A stretch of DNA of 21,473 nucleotides from Nemertoderma westbladi. Taxonomy: Eukaryota; Xenacoelomorpha; Nemertodermatida; Nemertodermatidae. Numbering within the stretch: position 1 is the stretch's first letter; each line of letters begins with the position of its first letter. A program made the position numbers and the translations under genes. The stretch is taken from positions 1 through 21,473 of the forward strand of contig JAUCBJ010008599.1 in the NCBI GenBank assembly GCA_032718475.1. Direction: 5' to 3'. Shown here piece after piece: positions 1-9,016 of the stretch. The notes under the pieces were generated by a model. That model was not told the origin of the DNA. It did not search any database and worked only from the letters and a program-made list of their open reading frames with translations.

Positions 1-2
1 TC

Positions 3-797
3 TGCCCACAATTTATGACTCAATGTCACTACTGTCAATTTAAAGGACATGAAAGTTACAATTGTCCCTTTAATCGCGATTTAGAGAGCGTAGACGAGAT
101 GATCACCCTGCGATACATCCGAGCTTGGGAAGCGAACGCCGATTTACATTGCGAATCCCGACATCGCTATTACCCTGGACGAGCTTACGAGGGAGTTTAC
201 GCGTTCCATCCTTATCTATTCGCGTCGATTGAACAGAAAACACGTGTACCAAGTTACGAGTTAATGAAGCGTGTTGGTGAGTGTATTTCCACCAAGTTTG
301 TCAGGAAATACCTTAGAAACGTTAACCCTAATGATATAACCACATATCACCTGATCAATTTTATCCGTCAGGACCCGGAGTATGGCGACATCTTTGTGAA
401 CTCGCATCCTGAACTACAGGAAATATCTCGGCGACCATATGAATATCGAACCCGAGAACGCGAGCTGGAGAGAACCATTAAACCGAGAAAGTTCCTCACT
501 ACTCACGGTCCACCCACCGCTAGTGTCCAGACAACCCGTCAAGGACCCGTAGGAGCTGCTGTCCTGAGACGCGCTCTAAAGGCCGTTAGACCTCACTCCA
601 CTGAGGTTGATATTAATCAACCAGGTACTTCGACCGGCGGGTATACCGATCGTAACCCTGCACCTTCTGATGCAATTATATTGCACCCTTCGCCTAGGAG
701 CTACAGCCCTCCTCGTAAAGTGGCTCGCCCCAAAGAGAAAAGGACTCTTGCTAGCCTCAAGAAACTGCGTAAACGCCGTCCGCGCAAGAAAGACTAA
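3..797 (+). CDS. Gag-like CCHC zinc-knuckle protein, 5' partial
   Basis: The frame is open to the left edge, so the Met at 15 is probably internal. Counting from that Met, C4, C7, H12 and C17 form a CX2CX4HX4C zinc knuckle, the nucleic-acid-binding motif of retroelement Gag proteins. The residues just before it (C-P-Q-F) look like the end of a preceding knuckle, suggesting a tandem pair. The middle (about 40-130) is a mixed helical region with several aromatic residues and no domain I recognise. The C-terminus is rich in Pro, Ser, Arg and Lys and ends in a strongly basic tail. No protease, reverse transcriptase or integrase frame follows before the PLE. It could be the nucleocapsid end of a retroelement Gag, or a domesticated gene. 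Coding is well supported; the family is not identified. Confidence 0.6.
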   Translation, partial: CPQFMTQCHYCQFKGHESYNCPFNRDLESVDEMITLRYIRAWEANADLHCESRHRYYPGRAYEGVYAFHPYLFASIEQKTRVPSYELMKRVGECISTKFVRKYLRNVNPNDITTYHLINFIRQDPEYGDIFVNSHPELQEISRRPYEYRTRERELERTIKPRKFLTTHGPPTASVQTTRQGPVGAAVLRRALKAVRPHSTEVDINQPGTSTGGYTDRNPAPSDAIILHPSPRSYSPPRKVARPKEKRTLASLKKLRKRRPRKKD

Positions 798-2041
798 CTG
801 TTTAGAGTATTTTTATGTTTTAGAAACTGTGATTTTGTATATTTTATAGACTTAAATCCCATTTTCTGGGAGCGGTGTAAAAGCTTTTGTGGGATAACTG
901 ATTCGTTTGCCTTGTTGGCCAGTTCCCCCCCAGTCGCTAGAATACTCTCAAAAGGGATCTATAGCTAAAAATAGTGCAAGTTACCAGCTTATTGGCTGAT
1001 TTGCTGTACGCAGGCATCTGGGCTCTGTTTAATCGGCCAACAAGCCTAGGGAGGTTGCGTCATAGCCTTGTTTTTGTATCTCCCAATAGAATTTGAGTTA
1101 GCCTTGATTTTGACCTATCACAGAGCTACTGAACTGAAATTTTCCTATCTCACTGCTCTTTCTCTGTGGAGCTTCGTGGAATAAGGGAGTTGGTATCCTC
1201 GTATAGAGCAGTAGTCACGAGTTTTTCAAAGCCACGAAAGAACGGCTTTTTAGTGTTTTGTGCTTTCTGCTTTTTAGCTCAACACTAGTAGGTTTAATTA
1301 TAAGGACATATATCCTTTAACTGACTGATTGTCTTAACTCAAAACAAACTGGCACGATTGATCTGTGAATACTGCATACTGCTATTTGTTGTCGGTTATT
1401 CATTATATTTGTTGATGAATTATTATATTGGAATAACGAGAAATAACCCCGACACCCAATATTCTTGATATACCGAAGGTAAGAGAGAAAGGTTACCAAT
1501 AACGATTGTGACTTATGTTAAAGTGGTTTGAAGTGAATCTAATGTTATTTGATAGACCCTACATGAGTCAGTCTGTGTTCCTTTTATATGTGACTAAAAT
1601 CAGTGAAGATTGGCAGATTAGTGTGCAGTATTGTGCAGCATTGTGTACGAGTGAGTCTGTTAAAGAAGCATTTCCTAAAGAATGCGCCATATATGTGAAT
1701 TATAATTAAGCCATATCGTTGTGAGTAGTTTAAGTCATAACTCTGTTTATATAGATAAAGCGCCACGTCCTAAAGGAACTGTTAATATTCCCGAAGGTGA
1801 ATAATATTGTCAGAGATTATATAATACTGTCAGTCGAATAATACATTAGGCTTACATAGCAATAAAATTAAACCGTCGAACCCAATCTCCCGGGAATATC
1901 CAGCGGGTGAATGGTCGCGCACAGATTGGTTTCGACTAGTGTAGTGAATCAAATACTTGTCATAGGCTAAAAAGCGATTTAATATCTAGAAGACATCTTA
2001 ATTTGGCGGGTTAAACTGCCAAAGGTCTGAAAGCGCGAACA
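798..2041. other. Non-coding stretch between zinc-knuckle ORF and PLE
   Basis: Only short, unconvincing open frames occur here. Visible structure is limited to a hairpin around 1229-1252 (AAAGCC paired with GGCTTT across a 10-nt loop, then a T run) and the inverted repeat at 1875-1936. It may be the 3' untranslated region of the zinc-knuckle element or plain flanking DNA. I find no clear LTR, primer-binding site or target duplication. Confidence 0.4.
1875..1936. repeat. 14-bp inverted repeat with structured loop
   Basis: Arms 1875-1888 and 1923-1936 are reverse complements at 13 of 14 positions. The 34-nt loop can itself fold: CCCG at 1889-1892 pairs with CGGG at 1904-1907, and a short GTG/CAC pair lies at 1907-1909 and 1920-1922. 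Together they could make a branched, cloverleaf-like fold. It is more GC-rich than its surroundings. A tRNA was considered, but the putative T-arm does not pair. Confidence 0.5.
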
Positions 2042-2400
2042 GTTACTGACCGGTTTAGTGTATCCTTTCTGCAGTTTGGTACTGCAGTGCTCCAGTACAC
2101 AGGGATGTACTTGGTTTGTAATAGACTTACATTACAGTCCTATCTGTCAGTCTGTAGGTGGGTGGAGTTGCTCGGTTTCATATAATTTAAATTAGTTGTT
2201 TAGTGCAGTTAGCTAGGTAGTACATTAGTTATATTTGAGAAAGTTTAGTAGTTTTTTTAGTTCAGTAGTCTATAGTTTAGTAGTGCTTTAGTTTATTTGA
2301 TAAAGATTATGTAATATAATCGAAAATTTATAAACTTTTTAGCGTTTTACCATTTGGGAGTTAGTTCCGGCAGCGGCAGAACAATCAAGTAAATATATAT
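2042..2400 (+). repeat. Left pseudo-LTR of the Penelope-like element
   Basis: This 359-bp direct repeat is identical to 7227-7585. It starts at GTTACTGACCGG and ends in a short AT run. Its first 100 bp contain three consecutive hairpins: CTGCAG 2069-2074 with 2082-2087; CCAGTACA 2092-2099 with 2106-2114 (one bulge); and TGTAAT 2117-2122 with 2131-2136. The promoter of the element is expected here by analogy with other PLEs. I searched by eye for a hammerhead core (CTGANGA, hairpin, GAAA) on both strands and found none. Confidence 0.85.
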
Positions 2401-2490
2401 CTTTCCTTTCTGCGGTTTGGAGAAGTACTACTTGTTATATATATATTCTTTACTTTCTTCATTTCCAAGAAGCTGTCTGATTTATCTACC

Positions 2491-5274
2491 ATGGTATTTA
2501 ACTTACATACATTGAAGAGTAGGATTTTAAGTTGTAATGAGAATACAGTTCGGTTTAAGCACCACGTGGAACTACTAACAAACTACAGACGATGTGGGAC
2601 CATTCCTAAGTGCCTACGTATAAAATTTCACCATGGACCAACAACGCCTGTTTTACAATCTATGATTAATTCAACAGTACGTAAATGTTCTCTTAAATTA
2701 ATGGGTTTATTCCACTCACATTATCGTATTGCCCTGGGACGTTCACAGCAAGAGGGGCGTAGGTTATGTGATATTCTGAAAGCGCAGTTTCCTAATAATG
2801 TTAGTTCAACTCAGGGACAAGTTAAACAAAGAACTGAAAAACTTTCGAGTTTATACTCAACTTCTAGAGATAATAAGTATGCACGAGATGGGTTGACTAG
2901 GTTTAGTAAATTACGGCGGGAGGGTATTATTAGAAATGTTGACGAGGAAGTCACAGAGGGATTGGTAGTAGAGAATATTAGTCCGAGTACAGAAATACAG
3001 AAGGCCTCATCGTTTAATCTAACGGATCAGACAATGAGTAAAGGTTTACAACAACTTTGTAAGCGAGGTCCTTCCTTTGTCCCAACACCGGCTGCCGTGG
3101 ATTGGTACGATTTACAACGAGGTTGGATGCACTTCAAACATTCGGTGCGCTGGAGGGCGTTTTTCTATCGTCAAGTGAGTAATTCACCTGCCCAACAGTC
3201 TTCTGTTATGGTGAGTTCATTGTCACCTCCTTACACCCCTACAACAAAAGTCCCACCCCCAGCACATTTACCAGCGATTGAAGTTTTCCTGAATGCGGTT
3301 GAAAAGGATTTATTTGCAAATACAACCTTGAAGAAGGTGCCTGATAATTTGTCTACAGCAGAACGGGATGCATTAAAGTCATTTAAAATTCGTAGTACTA
3401 CTTTAAGTGATAATGATTTAATTATGCGTCTTCAAGATAAGGGAGGGGGCTTTGTTCTATTGAATAGTGCCATGGATGAGCTTAAGATACGGGAACAAAT
3501 TGATCGGGGACAATTTGATATTATTGACGATAACCCCACAGTGGATTTAGTCAAAACGATTGACGAATGGATTGAGAAATGGCGAAATGAAGGTTTATCT
3601 GCTAAATGGATTAGTTACATTAAGTCAAATACATCGCCTAAACCAGGTACAAATTATCCGCTTATTAAAACTCACAAGGACAACAATCCGGCTCGAATGA
3701 TCACTTCCGGATGTGGGAGCGCGACGGAGAATTTATCTTTATTTGTAGAAACATATTGCAAACTTGTGGTCGATTCGATTAAATCCAGAGTTAAAGATAC
3801 TTCACACATGTTGGAAATTGTGGATAACCTGAATAGAGAAGGTATAACTAGTGAGGACATTCTTGTAAGTTTCGACATTATTAATATGTTTCCTTCAATT
3901 AAAAACTCAGAAGGTGTGGAATTGGTTAGAAAACGGTTATCTGACTTCCAACATTTATTTGATCTGCCTATTGAATGTATTGTGGAAGCTTTGCAGATAT
4001 GTTTGAATAATAATGCATCACAGTATAAGAACACTTTCATTTTACAACGGGATGGTACTGCTATGGGGCCCAAAAATGCGTGTTCATATGCCGACATTGT
4101 AGCAGAAGATATAGACACAAATGTTGAATTTGCACAGGAGACGTTTTCCGAGTTACGATGTTGGTACAGATTCCGCGATGATGTATTTGGTATCTGGCGG
4201 GGTTCGGTTGGTCGCTTAAGGGAGTTCCACACTCTCCTTAATTCATTTAACCAATCTCTACAGTTTACTATCGAGATAGGCGGTCTATCGATTAACTTTT
4301 TGGATCTAAATATATTTGTTAAGGATAATGTGCTGCATACCACCATCTACAGTAAACCAACGGACTGTCATCTATATCTACAGGGTCAGTCTGCTCACCC
4401 CCCGGGGCAAATAAAGGGAATACCAAAGGGCGTGGCACTTCGTCTACGCCGTATTTGTTCAATTGAGTCAGACTATGCTGATAAGTCGAAAGAATATATT
4501 CAATATTTAATTAATTGTGGCCATGAACGGAAACATGTAGTTAAAGTCTTCAATGCAGTCTCATCTATGTCGCGAGAGGAGGCGAGGATGCCCAAGACCA
4601 AGGAGTCAACTGTTCGACCTTGTGTTTTTGTCTCTAAGTTTAACAGGGGTGGACCGGCGATATCGGGGATTTTTAATAAACACCGGTATTTGTTACAATC
4701 GGATGATAAGATTAGGGCCATTTTCCCTACCAACTCTATTCAGGTGGCTTATAAACGTAACCCAAACCTAAAGGAACTCTTAGCACCTTCTAACCCTTAC
4801 AAAGTTCCACGGCCGATAGAGGACTCACGGGTGTCACTTGGGTGTTTTAAATGCAGTTCATATAAATGTGATTGTTGTAATAATTTTCTCATACCTCGCA
4901 AAGCTTTTAGGGCGGTGGTAACTGGTCGAACATTTGTTATTAAGCATAGATTAGATTGTGAATCACCGAATATAATATATTTGGCTTACTGTTCTGCTTG
5001 TAACTTGCAGGGGGTTGGTTACTCTGTAAATTTTAAGGCCCGTTTATCTAACTATAAGTCACATATTAAGTACAAAAAGCATACATGTATGATCGGGAGT
5101 CATTTTATTAATGTCCATGGGTCTGATATTTCTACCTTAACTTTTACATTGATTGATAAAACAGTTAGTTCGGATTTGGTTGTGCTGGGTAAACAGGAAA
5201 ACTTTTGGATCGGTACTCTTTTGACAAACATACGAGGTTTAAATTCGTCTCATGATTTTGCGCAAGTAAAATAA
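2491..5274 (+). CDS. Penelope-like reverse transcriptase with GIY-YIG endonuclease
   Basis: A 927-residue intact frame; the ATG lies in a good context (ACC before, G after). The order of motifs is that of Penelope-like polymerases. LQDKGGGFVLL (314-324) is the N-terminal nucleotide-binding-type motif, then a PLIKTHK segment (about 389-395) and RMITS (402). Motif A is SFDIINMFPSI with D462; motif B starts at G522; motif C is RFRDDVF with D563 and D564. KPTDCHLYL (622-630) and the LRRICS segment (about 650) are PLE hallmarks. A Cys-rich cluster (C785, C788, C793, C795, C796) precedes the C-terminal GIY-YIG nuclease, where IYL (829-831), R851 and E903 in ENFWI match catalytic positions. Oddity: the usual Tyr of the YIG half appears as Gly841. 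It should copy its RNA at a nicked target. Family confidence is very high; activity is not shown. Confidence 0.95.
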   Translation: MVFNLHTLKSRILSCNENTVRFKHHVELLTNYRRCGTIPKCLRIKFHHGPTTPVLQSMINSTVRKCSLKLMGLFHSHYRIALGRSQQEGRRLCDILKAQFPNNVSSTQGQVKQRTEKLSSLYSTSRDNKYARDGLTRFSKLRREGIIRNVDEEVTEGLVVENISPSTEIQKASSFNLTDQTMSKGLQQLCKRGPSFVPTPAAVDWYDLQRGWMHFKHSVRWRAFFYRQVSNSPAQQSSVMVSSLSPPYTPTTKVPPPAHLPAIEVFLNAVEKDLFANTTLKKVPDNLSTAERDALKSFKIRSTTLSDNDLIMRLQDKGGGFVLLNSAMDELKIREQIDRGQFDIIDDNPTVDLVKTIDEWIEKWRNEGLSAKWISYIKSNTSPKPGTNYPLIKTHKDNNPARMITSGCGSATENLSLFVETYCKLVVDSIKSRVKDTSHMLEIVDNLNREGITSEDILVSFDIINMFPSIKNSEGVELVRKRLSDFQHLFDLPIECIVEALQICLNNNASQYKNTFILQRDGTAMGPKNACSYADIVAEDIDTNVEFAQETFSELRCWYRFRDDVFGIWRGSVGRLREFHTLLNSFNQSLQFTIEIGGLSINFLDLNIFVKDNVLHTTIYSKPTDCHLYLQGQSAHPPGQIKGIPKGVALRLRRICSIESDYADKSKEYIQYLINCGHERKHVVKVFNAVSSMSREEARMPKTKESTVRPCVFVSKFNRGGPAISGIFNKHRYLLQSDDKIRAIFPTNSIQVAYKRNPNLKELLAPSNPYKVPRPIEDSRVSLGCFKCSSYKCDCCNNFLIPRKAFRAVVTGRTFVIKHRLDCESPNIIYLAYCSACNLQGVGYSVNFKARLSNYKSHIKYKKHTCMIGSHFINVHGSDISTLTFTLIDKTVSSDLVVLGKQENFWIGTLLTNIRGLNSSHDFAQVK

Positions 5275-5320
5275 AATTATTTACCATATTGCTGTAATAA
5301 CCATACTCTATATATTTTTA

Positions 5321-6603
5321 GGTTTCTGTAATTTGTAACTGGTTGGTTGGTAACGTTTATTATATTATATGGTGATTTGTAACCAAACGGTGACGTTTAA
5401 GTTTATATACAGTAATTTAGTAACAGTGAATAGTAACTATTTGATTCGGATTTGCTTTGGTTTAATGTGAATTAAATTAGATAATGTTTCGGTTTCCGTA
5501 ATTTGTAACTGGTTTGTTGGTAACGTTTATTATATTATATGGTGATTTGTAACCGAACGGTGACGTTTAAGTTTATATACAGTAATTTAGTAACAGTGAA
5601 TAGTAACCATTTGATTCGGATTTGCTTTGGTTTAATGTGAATTTAATTAGATAATGTTTCGGTTTCCGTAATTTGTAACTGGTTTGTTGGTAACGTTTAT
5701 TATATTATATGGTGATTTGTAACCAAACGGTGACGTTTAAGTTTATATACAGTAATTTAGTAACAGTGAATAGTAACTATTTGATTCGGATTTGCTTTGG
5801 TTTAATGTGAATTAAATTAGATAATGTTTCGGTTTCCGTAATTTGTAACTGGTTTGTAGGTAACGTTTATTATATTATATGGTGATTTGTAACCGAACGG
5901 TGACGTTTAAGTTTATATACAGTAATTTAGTAACAGTGAATAGTAACCATTTGATTCGGATTTGCTTTGGTTTAATGTGAATTAAATTAGATAATGTTTC
6001 GGTTTCCGTAATTTGTAACTGGTTTGTAGGTAACGTTTATTATATTATATGGTGATTTGTAACCGAACGGTGACGTTTAAGTTTATATACAGTAATTTAG
6101 TAACAGTGAATAGTAACCATTTGATTCGGATTTGATTTGGTTCAATGTGAATTTAATTAGATAATGTTTCGGTTTCCGTAATTTGTAACTGGTTTGTTGG
6201 TAACGTTTATTATATTATATGGTGATTTGTAACCAAACGGTGACGTTTAAGTTTATATACAGTAATTTAGTAACAGTGAATAGTAACTATTTGATTCGGA
6301 TTTGCTTTGGTTTAATGTGAATTAAATTAGATAATGTTTCGGTTTCCGTAATTTGTAACTGGTTTGTAGGTAACGTTTATTATATTATATGGTGATTTGT
6401 AACCGAACGGTGACGTTTAAGTTTATATACAGTAATTTAGTAACAGTGAATAGTAACCATTTGATTCGGATTTGATTTGGTTCAATGTGAATTTAATTAG
6501 ATAATGTTTCGGTTTCCGTAATTTGTAACTGGTTTGTTGGTAACGTTTATTATATTAGATGGTGATTTGTAACCGAACGGTGACGTTTAAGTTTATATAC
6601 AGT
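5321..6603 (+). repeat. 170-bp tandem satellite array, about 7.5 units
   Basis: Units begin with GGTTTCYGTA at 5321, 5491, 5661, 5831, 6001, 6171, 6341 and 6511, an exact 170-bp spacing with no indels; the last unit breaks off near 6603. Units 3 and 6 are identical, as are units 5 and 7. Diagnostic sites (AACCAAACGG versus AACCGAACGG, AACTAT versus AACCAT, GCTTTGG versus GATTTGG) define subtypes, and unit 4 is a mosaic of two of them. Each unit holds several GTAAC motifs. The array lies between the polymerase stop codon and the right pseudo-LTR, so it would be part of the element's transcript. Confidence 0.95.
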
Positions 6604-6960
6604 TGGATAATGTATGTATGTACAAATGGATAATGTTTCGGTAATTTGGCAATTCCGTCAATAGGTTAATAATTTACTTTTATTTTATGTACAGTACAGT
6701 AATTTAGTAACAGTGAATAGTTACCATTTGATTGGGATTTGCTTTGGTTTAATGTGAATTTAATTAGATAATGCTTCGGTAATTTGGCAATTCCGTCAAT
6801 AGGTTAATAATTTACTTTTATTTTATGTACAGTACAGCAATTTAGTAGCAGTGAATAGTTACCATTTGATTGGGATTTGCTTTGGTTGAATGTGAATTTA
6901 ATTAGATAATGTTTCGGTAATTTGGCAATTCCGTCAATAGGTTAATAATTTACTTTTATG
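6604..6960 (+). repeat. 138-bp tandem repeat derived from the 170-bp unit
   Basis: CGGTAATTTGGCAATTCCG recurs at 6639, 6777 and 6915, a period of 138 bp. Part of the unit (the AATTTAGTAACAGTGAATAG to GATAATGTTTCGG portion) matches the 170-bp satellite, while the rest (TTCCGTCAATAGG and TTTACTTTTATT) is new. It therefore seems a shortened and recombined descendant of the neighbouring array. The end near 6938-6980 has a further short duplication of TTAATAATTTACTTTTATG. Confidence 0.9.
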
Positions 6961-7226
6961 TTAATAATTTACTTTTATGTTGTTATGGTTTACTAGCAGT
7001 TTATACTGTACCATTATTTCTTGTGTTTTGGCATTATGGTAGCGTGGTTTATACTGTATGGGCATTTGTACTGTATCGTCGTCTCTGTGTTGGGTGTATG
7101 CTTACTGTAGTTTGGTATGGGCTTTTGTACTGTATCGTCGCCACTGTGTTGTGTGTAGACTTACTGTAGTTCGGTAGTCTGGCAGTACCGTAACATTACT
7201 GCATTACTGGGGCTCGGGAGTCAGGC
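6961..7226 (+). repeat. 3' end of PLE internal region with 59-bp duplication
   Basis: GTACTGTATCGTCG occurs at 7068 and 7127, marking about two diverged 59-bp tandem copies (roughly 7062-7185). The rest is AT- and T-rich with repeated TACTGTA words. No open frame. It runs directly into the right pseudo-LTR. Confidence 0.6.
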
Positions 7227-7585
7227 GTTACTGACCGGTTTAGTGTATCCTTTCTGCAGTTTGGTACTGCAGTGCTCCAGTACACAGGGATGTACTTGGT
7301 TTGTAATAGACTTACATTACAGTCCTATCTGTCAGTCTGTAGGTGGGTGGAGTTGCTCGGTTTCATATAATTTAAATTAGTTGTTTAGTGCAGTTAGCTA
7401 GGTAGTACATTAGTTATATTTGAGAAAGTTTAGTAGTTTTTTTAGTTCAGTAGTCTATAGTTTAGTAGTGCTTTAGTTTATTTGATAAAGATTATGTAAT
7501 ATAATCGAAAATTTATAAACTTTTTAGCGTTTTACCATTTGGGAGTTAGTTCCGGCAGCGGCAGAACAATCAAGTAAATATATAT
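7227..7585 (+). repeat. Right pseudo-LTR of the Penelope-like element
   Basis: This is the second copy of the 359-bp repeat, offset by exactly 5185 bp from the left one. No mismatch was seen on reading both. The element ends in, or was inserted next to, a TA microsatellite. Confidence 0.85.
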
Positions 7586-7635
7586 ATATAATATATATAT
7601 ATGTGTTATAGTTATATGTGTATGTGTGTATATGT
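7576..7635. repeat. TA/TG microsatellite
   Basis: A (TA)n tract with a phase break near 7591, then TATGTG-type repeats. It marks the right edge of the PLE and blurs the insertion junction. Confidence 0.8.
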
Positions 7636-7933
7636 TATGTCCATGTCAAACACACCATAAAACTCAAATCGAACAACTTGTCAGTTGAAAATATGCCACA
7701 ACGCGATATAAATAATATTGTTAGTAAGAAGTGACTTAAATCGTGTCGTGTGTTATAATATACTCTACACTAGGATGGTTTTCCCTTCACCAATAATGTA
7801 AATAATATCTTCAACCTTCACCTAAATAATTTACTTAAAGTTTGTTTTAATTTCATGAATTTTTTGCAGATTTGATACCATCACCATCGTTTGTTTATTT
7901 TAAACAGTTGATATGTTTCCTACCATGAAGAAC
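7636..7933. other. Downstream flank of the ShKT gene
   Basis: AT-rich sequence with no open frame of note. On the minus strand it follows the stop codon of the ShKT gene and probably includes its 3' untranslated region and cleavage site. Confidence 0.4.
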
Positions 7934-7939
7934 TTTATT
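7934..7939 (-). promoter_or_regulatory. Possible polyadenylation signal AATAAA
   Basis: AATAAA reads on the minus strand four bases beyond the stop codon at 7944-7946. So close to the stop it would give a very short 3' untranslated region; other signals further left may be used instead. Confidence 0.35.
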
Positions 7940-7943
7940 GACT

Positions 7944-8065
7944 TTATCCACATTTGTTGCAACTTGTCTGGCACCAGGAATACATGTAGCCAGGGTTGTT
8001 TCCGCACTCACCACCGGCTGCCCAAACATCACAGAGTGTTTCAAGATCAGGGTGTTGGATGCAAC
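7944..8065 (-). CDS. ShKT exon 7 (terminal)
   Basis: The acceptor AG is at 8067-8066 and the exon starts in phase 1. One complete ShKT domain with six Cys spaced x9, x8, x10, x3, x2 is followed by a single Gly and the TAA stop. The core reads DVWAAGGEC and NNPGYMYSWC, the usual W-A-x-x-G and Y-M pattern. The protein therefore ends right at the domain, with no tail or anchor. It is 1.7 kb from the previous exon, and that intron holds the 829-bp insertion. Confidence 0.85.
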
Positions 8066-8809
8066 CTATTTGGACAAAAAAATAAATTAAAAAGTTCATT
8101 ATTATAATTCGTGTTTTGAGGTAGGGGGGAGAGCAGGGAGGGTTGAACCGTGAGGAAAGGTGAATCAGTGCAATTTAAAGGAGAACTCTTGGGTTTGGCG
8201 TTTCCATGGATACACAATTAGATAGACAACTAAAAACTGCACCTACTGTTGTAATTAGTCCAACACTAGCCTACATGTTGTTTTGCTATGAAGAAAAGTT
8301 TACTTTTGCCACCTGTTTTCTAGAACTGATACCTCCGTTTTGGATCCCTCCTATTTAAATGATTTGACAATTCACCAATAAATGTGATACTTTTCTGGTG
8401 GAGAAATTAATCAGATTCAAAATTAGGTTTGGATGATTACGTCAGTGGTCTGCACTTTTCGTACACAATGCATTTTTCAAAAAATGGAGTAATGTGGGAG
8501 GCTTGAATCAATGGAGGGGTAGGAGTGTTGAACCACTTCGGATGGATGGGTAGGAGGGTTCAACCACTTCTGATGGATGGGTAGGAGGGTTCAACCACTT
8601 TCCTATTGGTTGTTCTGGATACTTATCTACAGATATGGGTGGTATTTAGTAGGACTAATTGAATATGCTTGTTTCATTTTAACTATATTGTCAACCCGTG
8701 GTTACTAGTAGATAATATTATTGTAAAATAAAAAAACGACAGTTATTAATGGAGATAGAAGGTTTATTTGACAAAAGTGACATGTCACTGACAGACAAAC
8801 ACTGCAGTA
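8066..8809. other. Intron, part before the 829-bp insertion
   Basis: On the minus strand this is the distal part of the intron joining 9762 to 8065. It holds a G-rich minisatellite (8510-8601) and nothing coding that I can support. The segment 8110-8160 is G-rich and contains GGGTTGAACC-type words related to the minisatellite. Confidence 0.5.
8510..8601 (+). repeat. 31-bp minisatellite
   Basis: GATGGATGGGTAGGAGGGTT recurs at 8541 and 8572 (period 31), with a diverged partial copy before it from about 8510. Roughly 2.7 copies; each copy also includes CAACCACTT. Confidence 0.8.
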
Positions 8810-8991
8810 TATATTAACTTTAAGGTAAACACTAGAGTCTTACACCCTTTAACTACAAAAAAAATATAGAATCAGGACATTAAGCCCAAAATACCTTCCA
8901 GACCCTAAGGCCATCAAGGAACACAAAACAAAACAAACAAAAAACACAAACAAAATATATTATACCATGCTCCACATACAAGTATGTATCG

Positions 8992-9016
8992 CAACCCTAA
9001 CCCTAAAACCTAACCA
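8992..9016. repeat. Short telomere-like AACCCT motif
   Basis: Two AACCCT units followed by variant AAACCTAACC inside the insertion. It resembles the TTAGGG telomere repeat but is too short to mean much. Confidence 0.3.

Larger units (their letters stand above)
2042..7585 (+). mobile_element. Full-length Penelope-like retroelement
   Basis: The unit reads pseudo-LTR (2042-2400), short leader, one intact reverse transcriptase/GIY-YIG frame (2491-5274), repeat-rich 3' untranslated region (about 5275-7226), second pseudo-LTR (7227-7585). The two flanking repeats match base for base over 359 bp as read by eye, and the frame has no stop or shift, so the insertion appears recent. PLEs use target-primed reverse transcription and often carry such direct repeats because of partial tandem integration. 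The right end runs into a TA microsatellite, which hides the junction; no target duplication could be defined. Total length about 5.5 kb. Confidence 0.85.

Noticed and set aside
1861-1960. tRNA-like B box (GGTTCGA) on the minus strand
   Set aside because: The flanking T-stem does not pair and no acceptor or anticodon stem follows; it belongs to the inverted repeat at 1875-1936.
2042-2400. Hammerhead ribozyme expected in the PLE pseudo-LTR
   Set aside because: No CTGANGA with a hairpin and GAAA is present on either strand of the repeat.
3672-4346. Long minus-strand open frame
   Set aside because: It is the antisense of the reverse transcriptase core, which is clearly coding on the plus strand.
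5321-6960. CRISPR-like array
   Set aside because: The repeats are directly adjacent 170-bp and 138-bp units without unique spacers, in animal DNA.
7913-8107. Plus-strand small ORF
   Set aside because: It is the antisense of ShKT exon 7; the minus-strand domain and splice site explain the openness. The same applies to plus-strand frames over exons at 9692-9913, 10371-10598 and 12944-13213.
8992-9016. Interstitial telomere repeat
   Set aside because: Only two true AACCCT units; too short to call.
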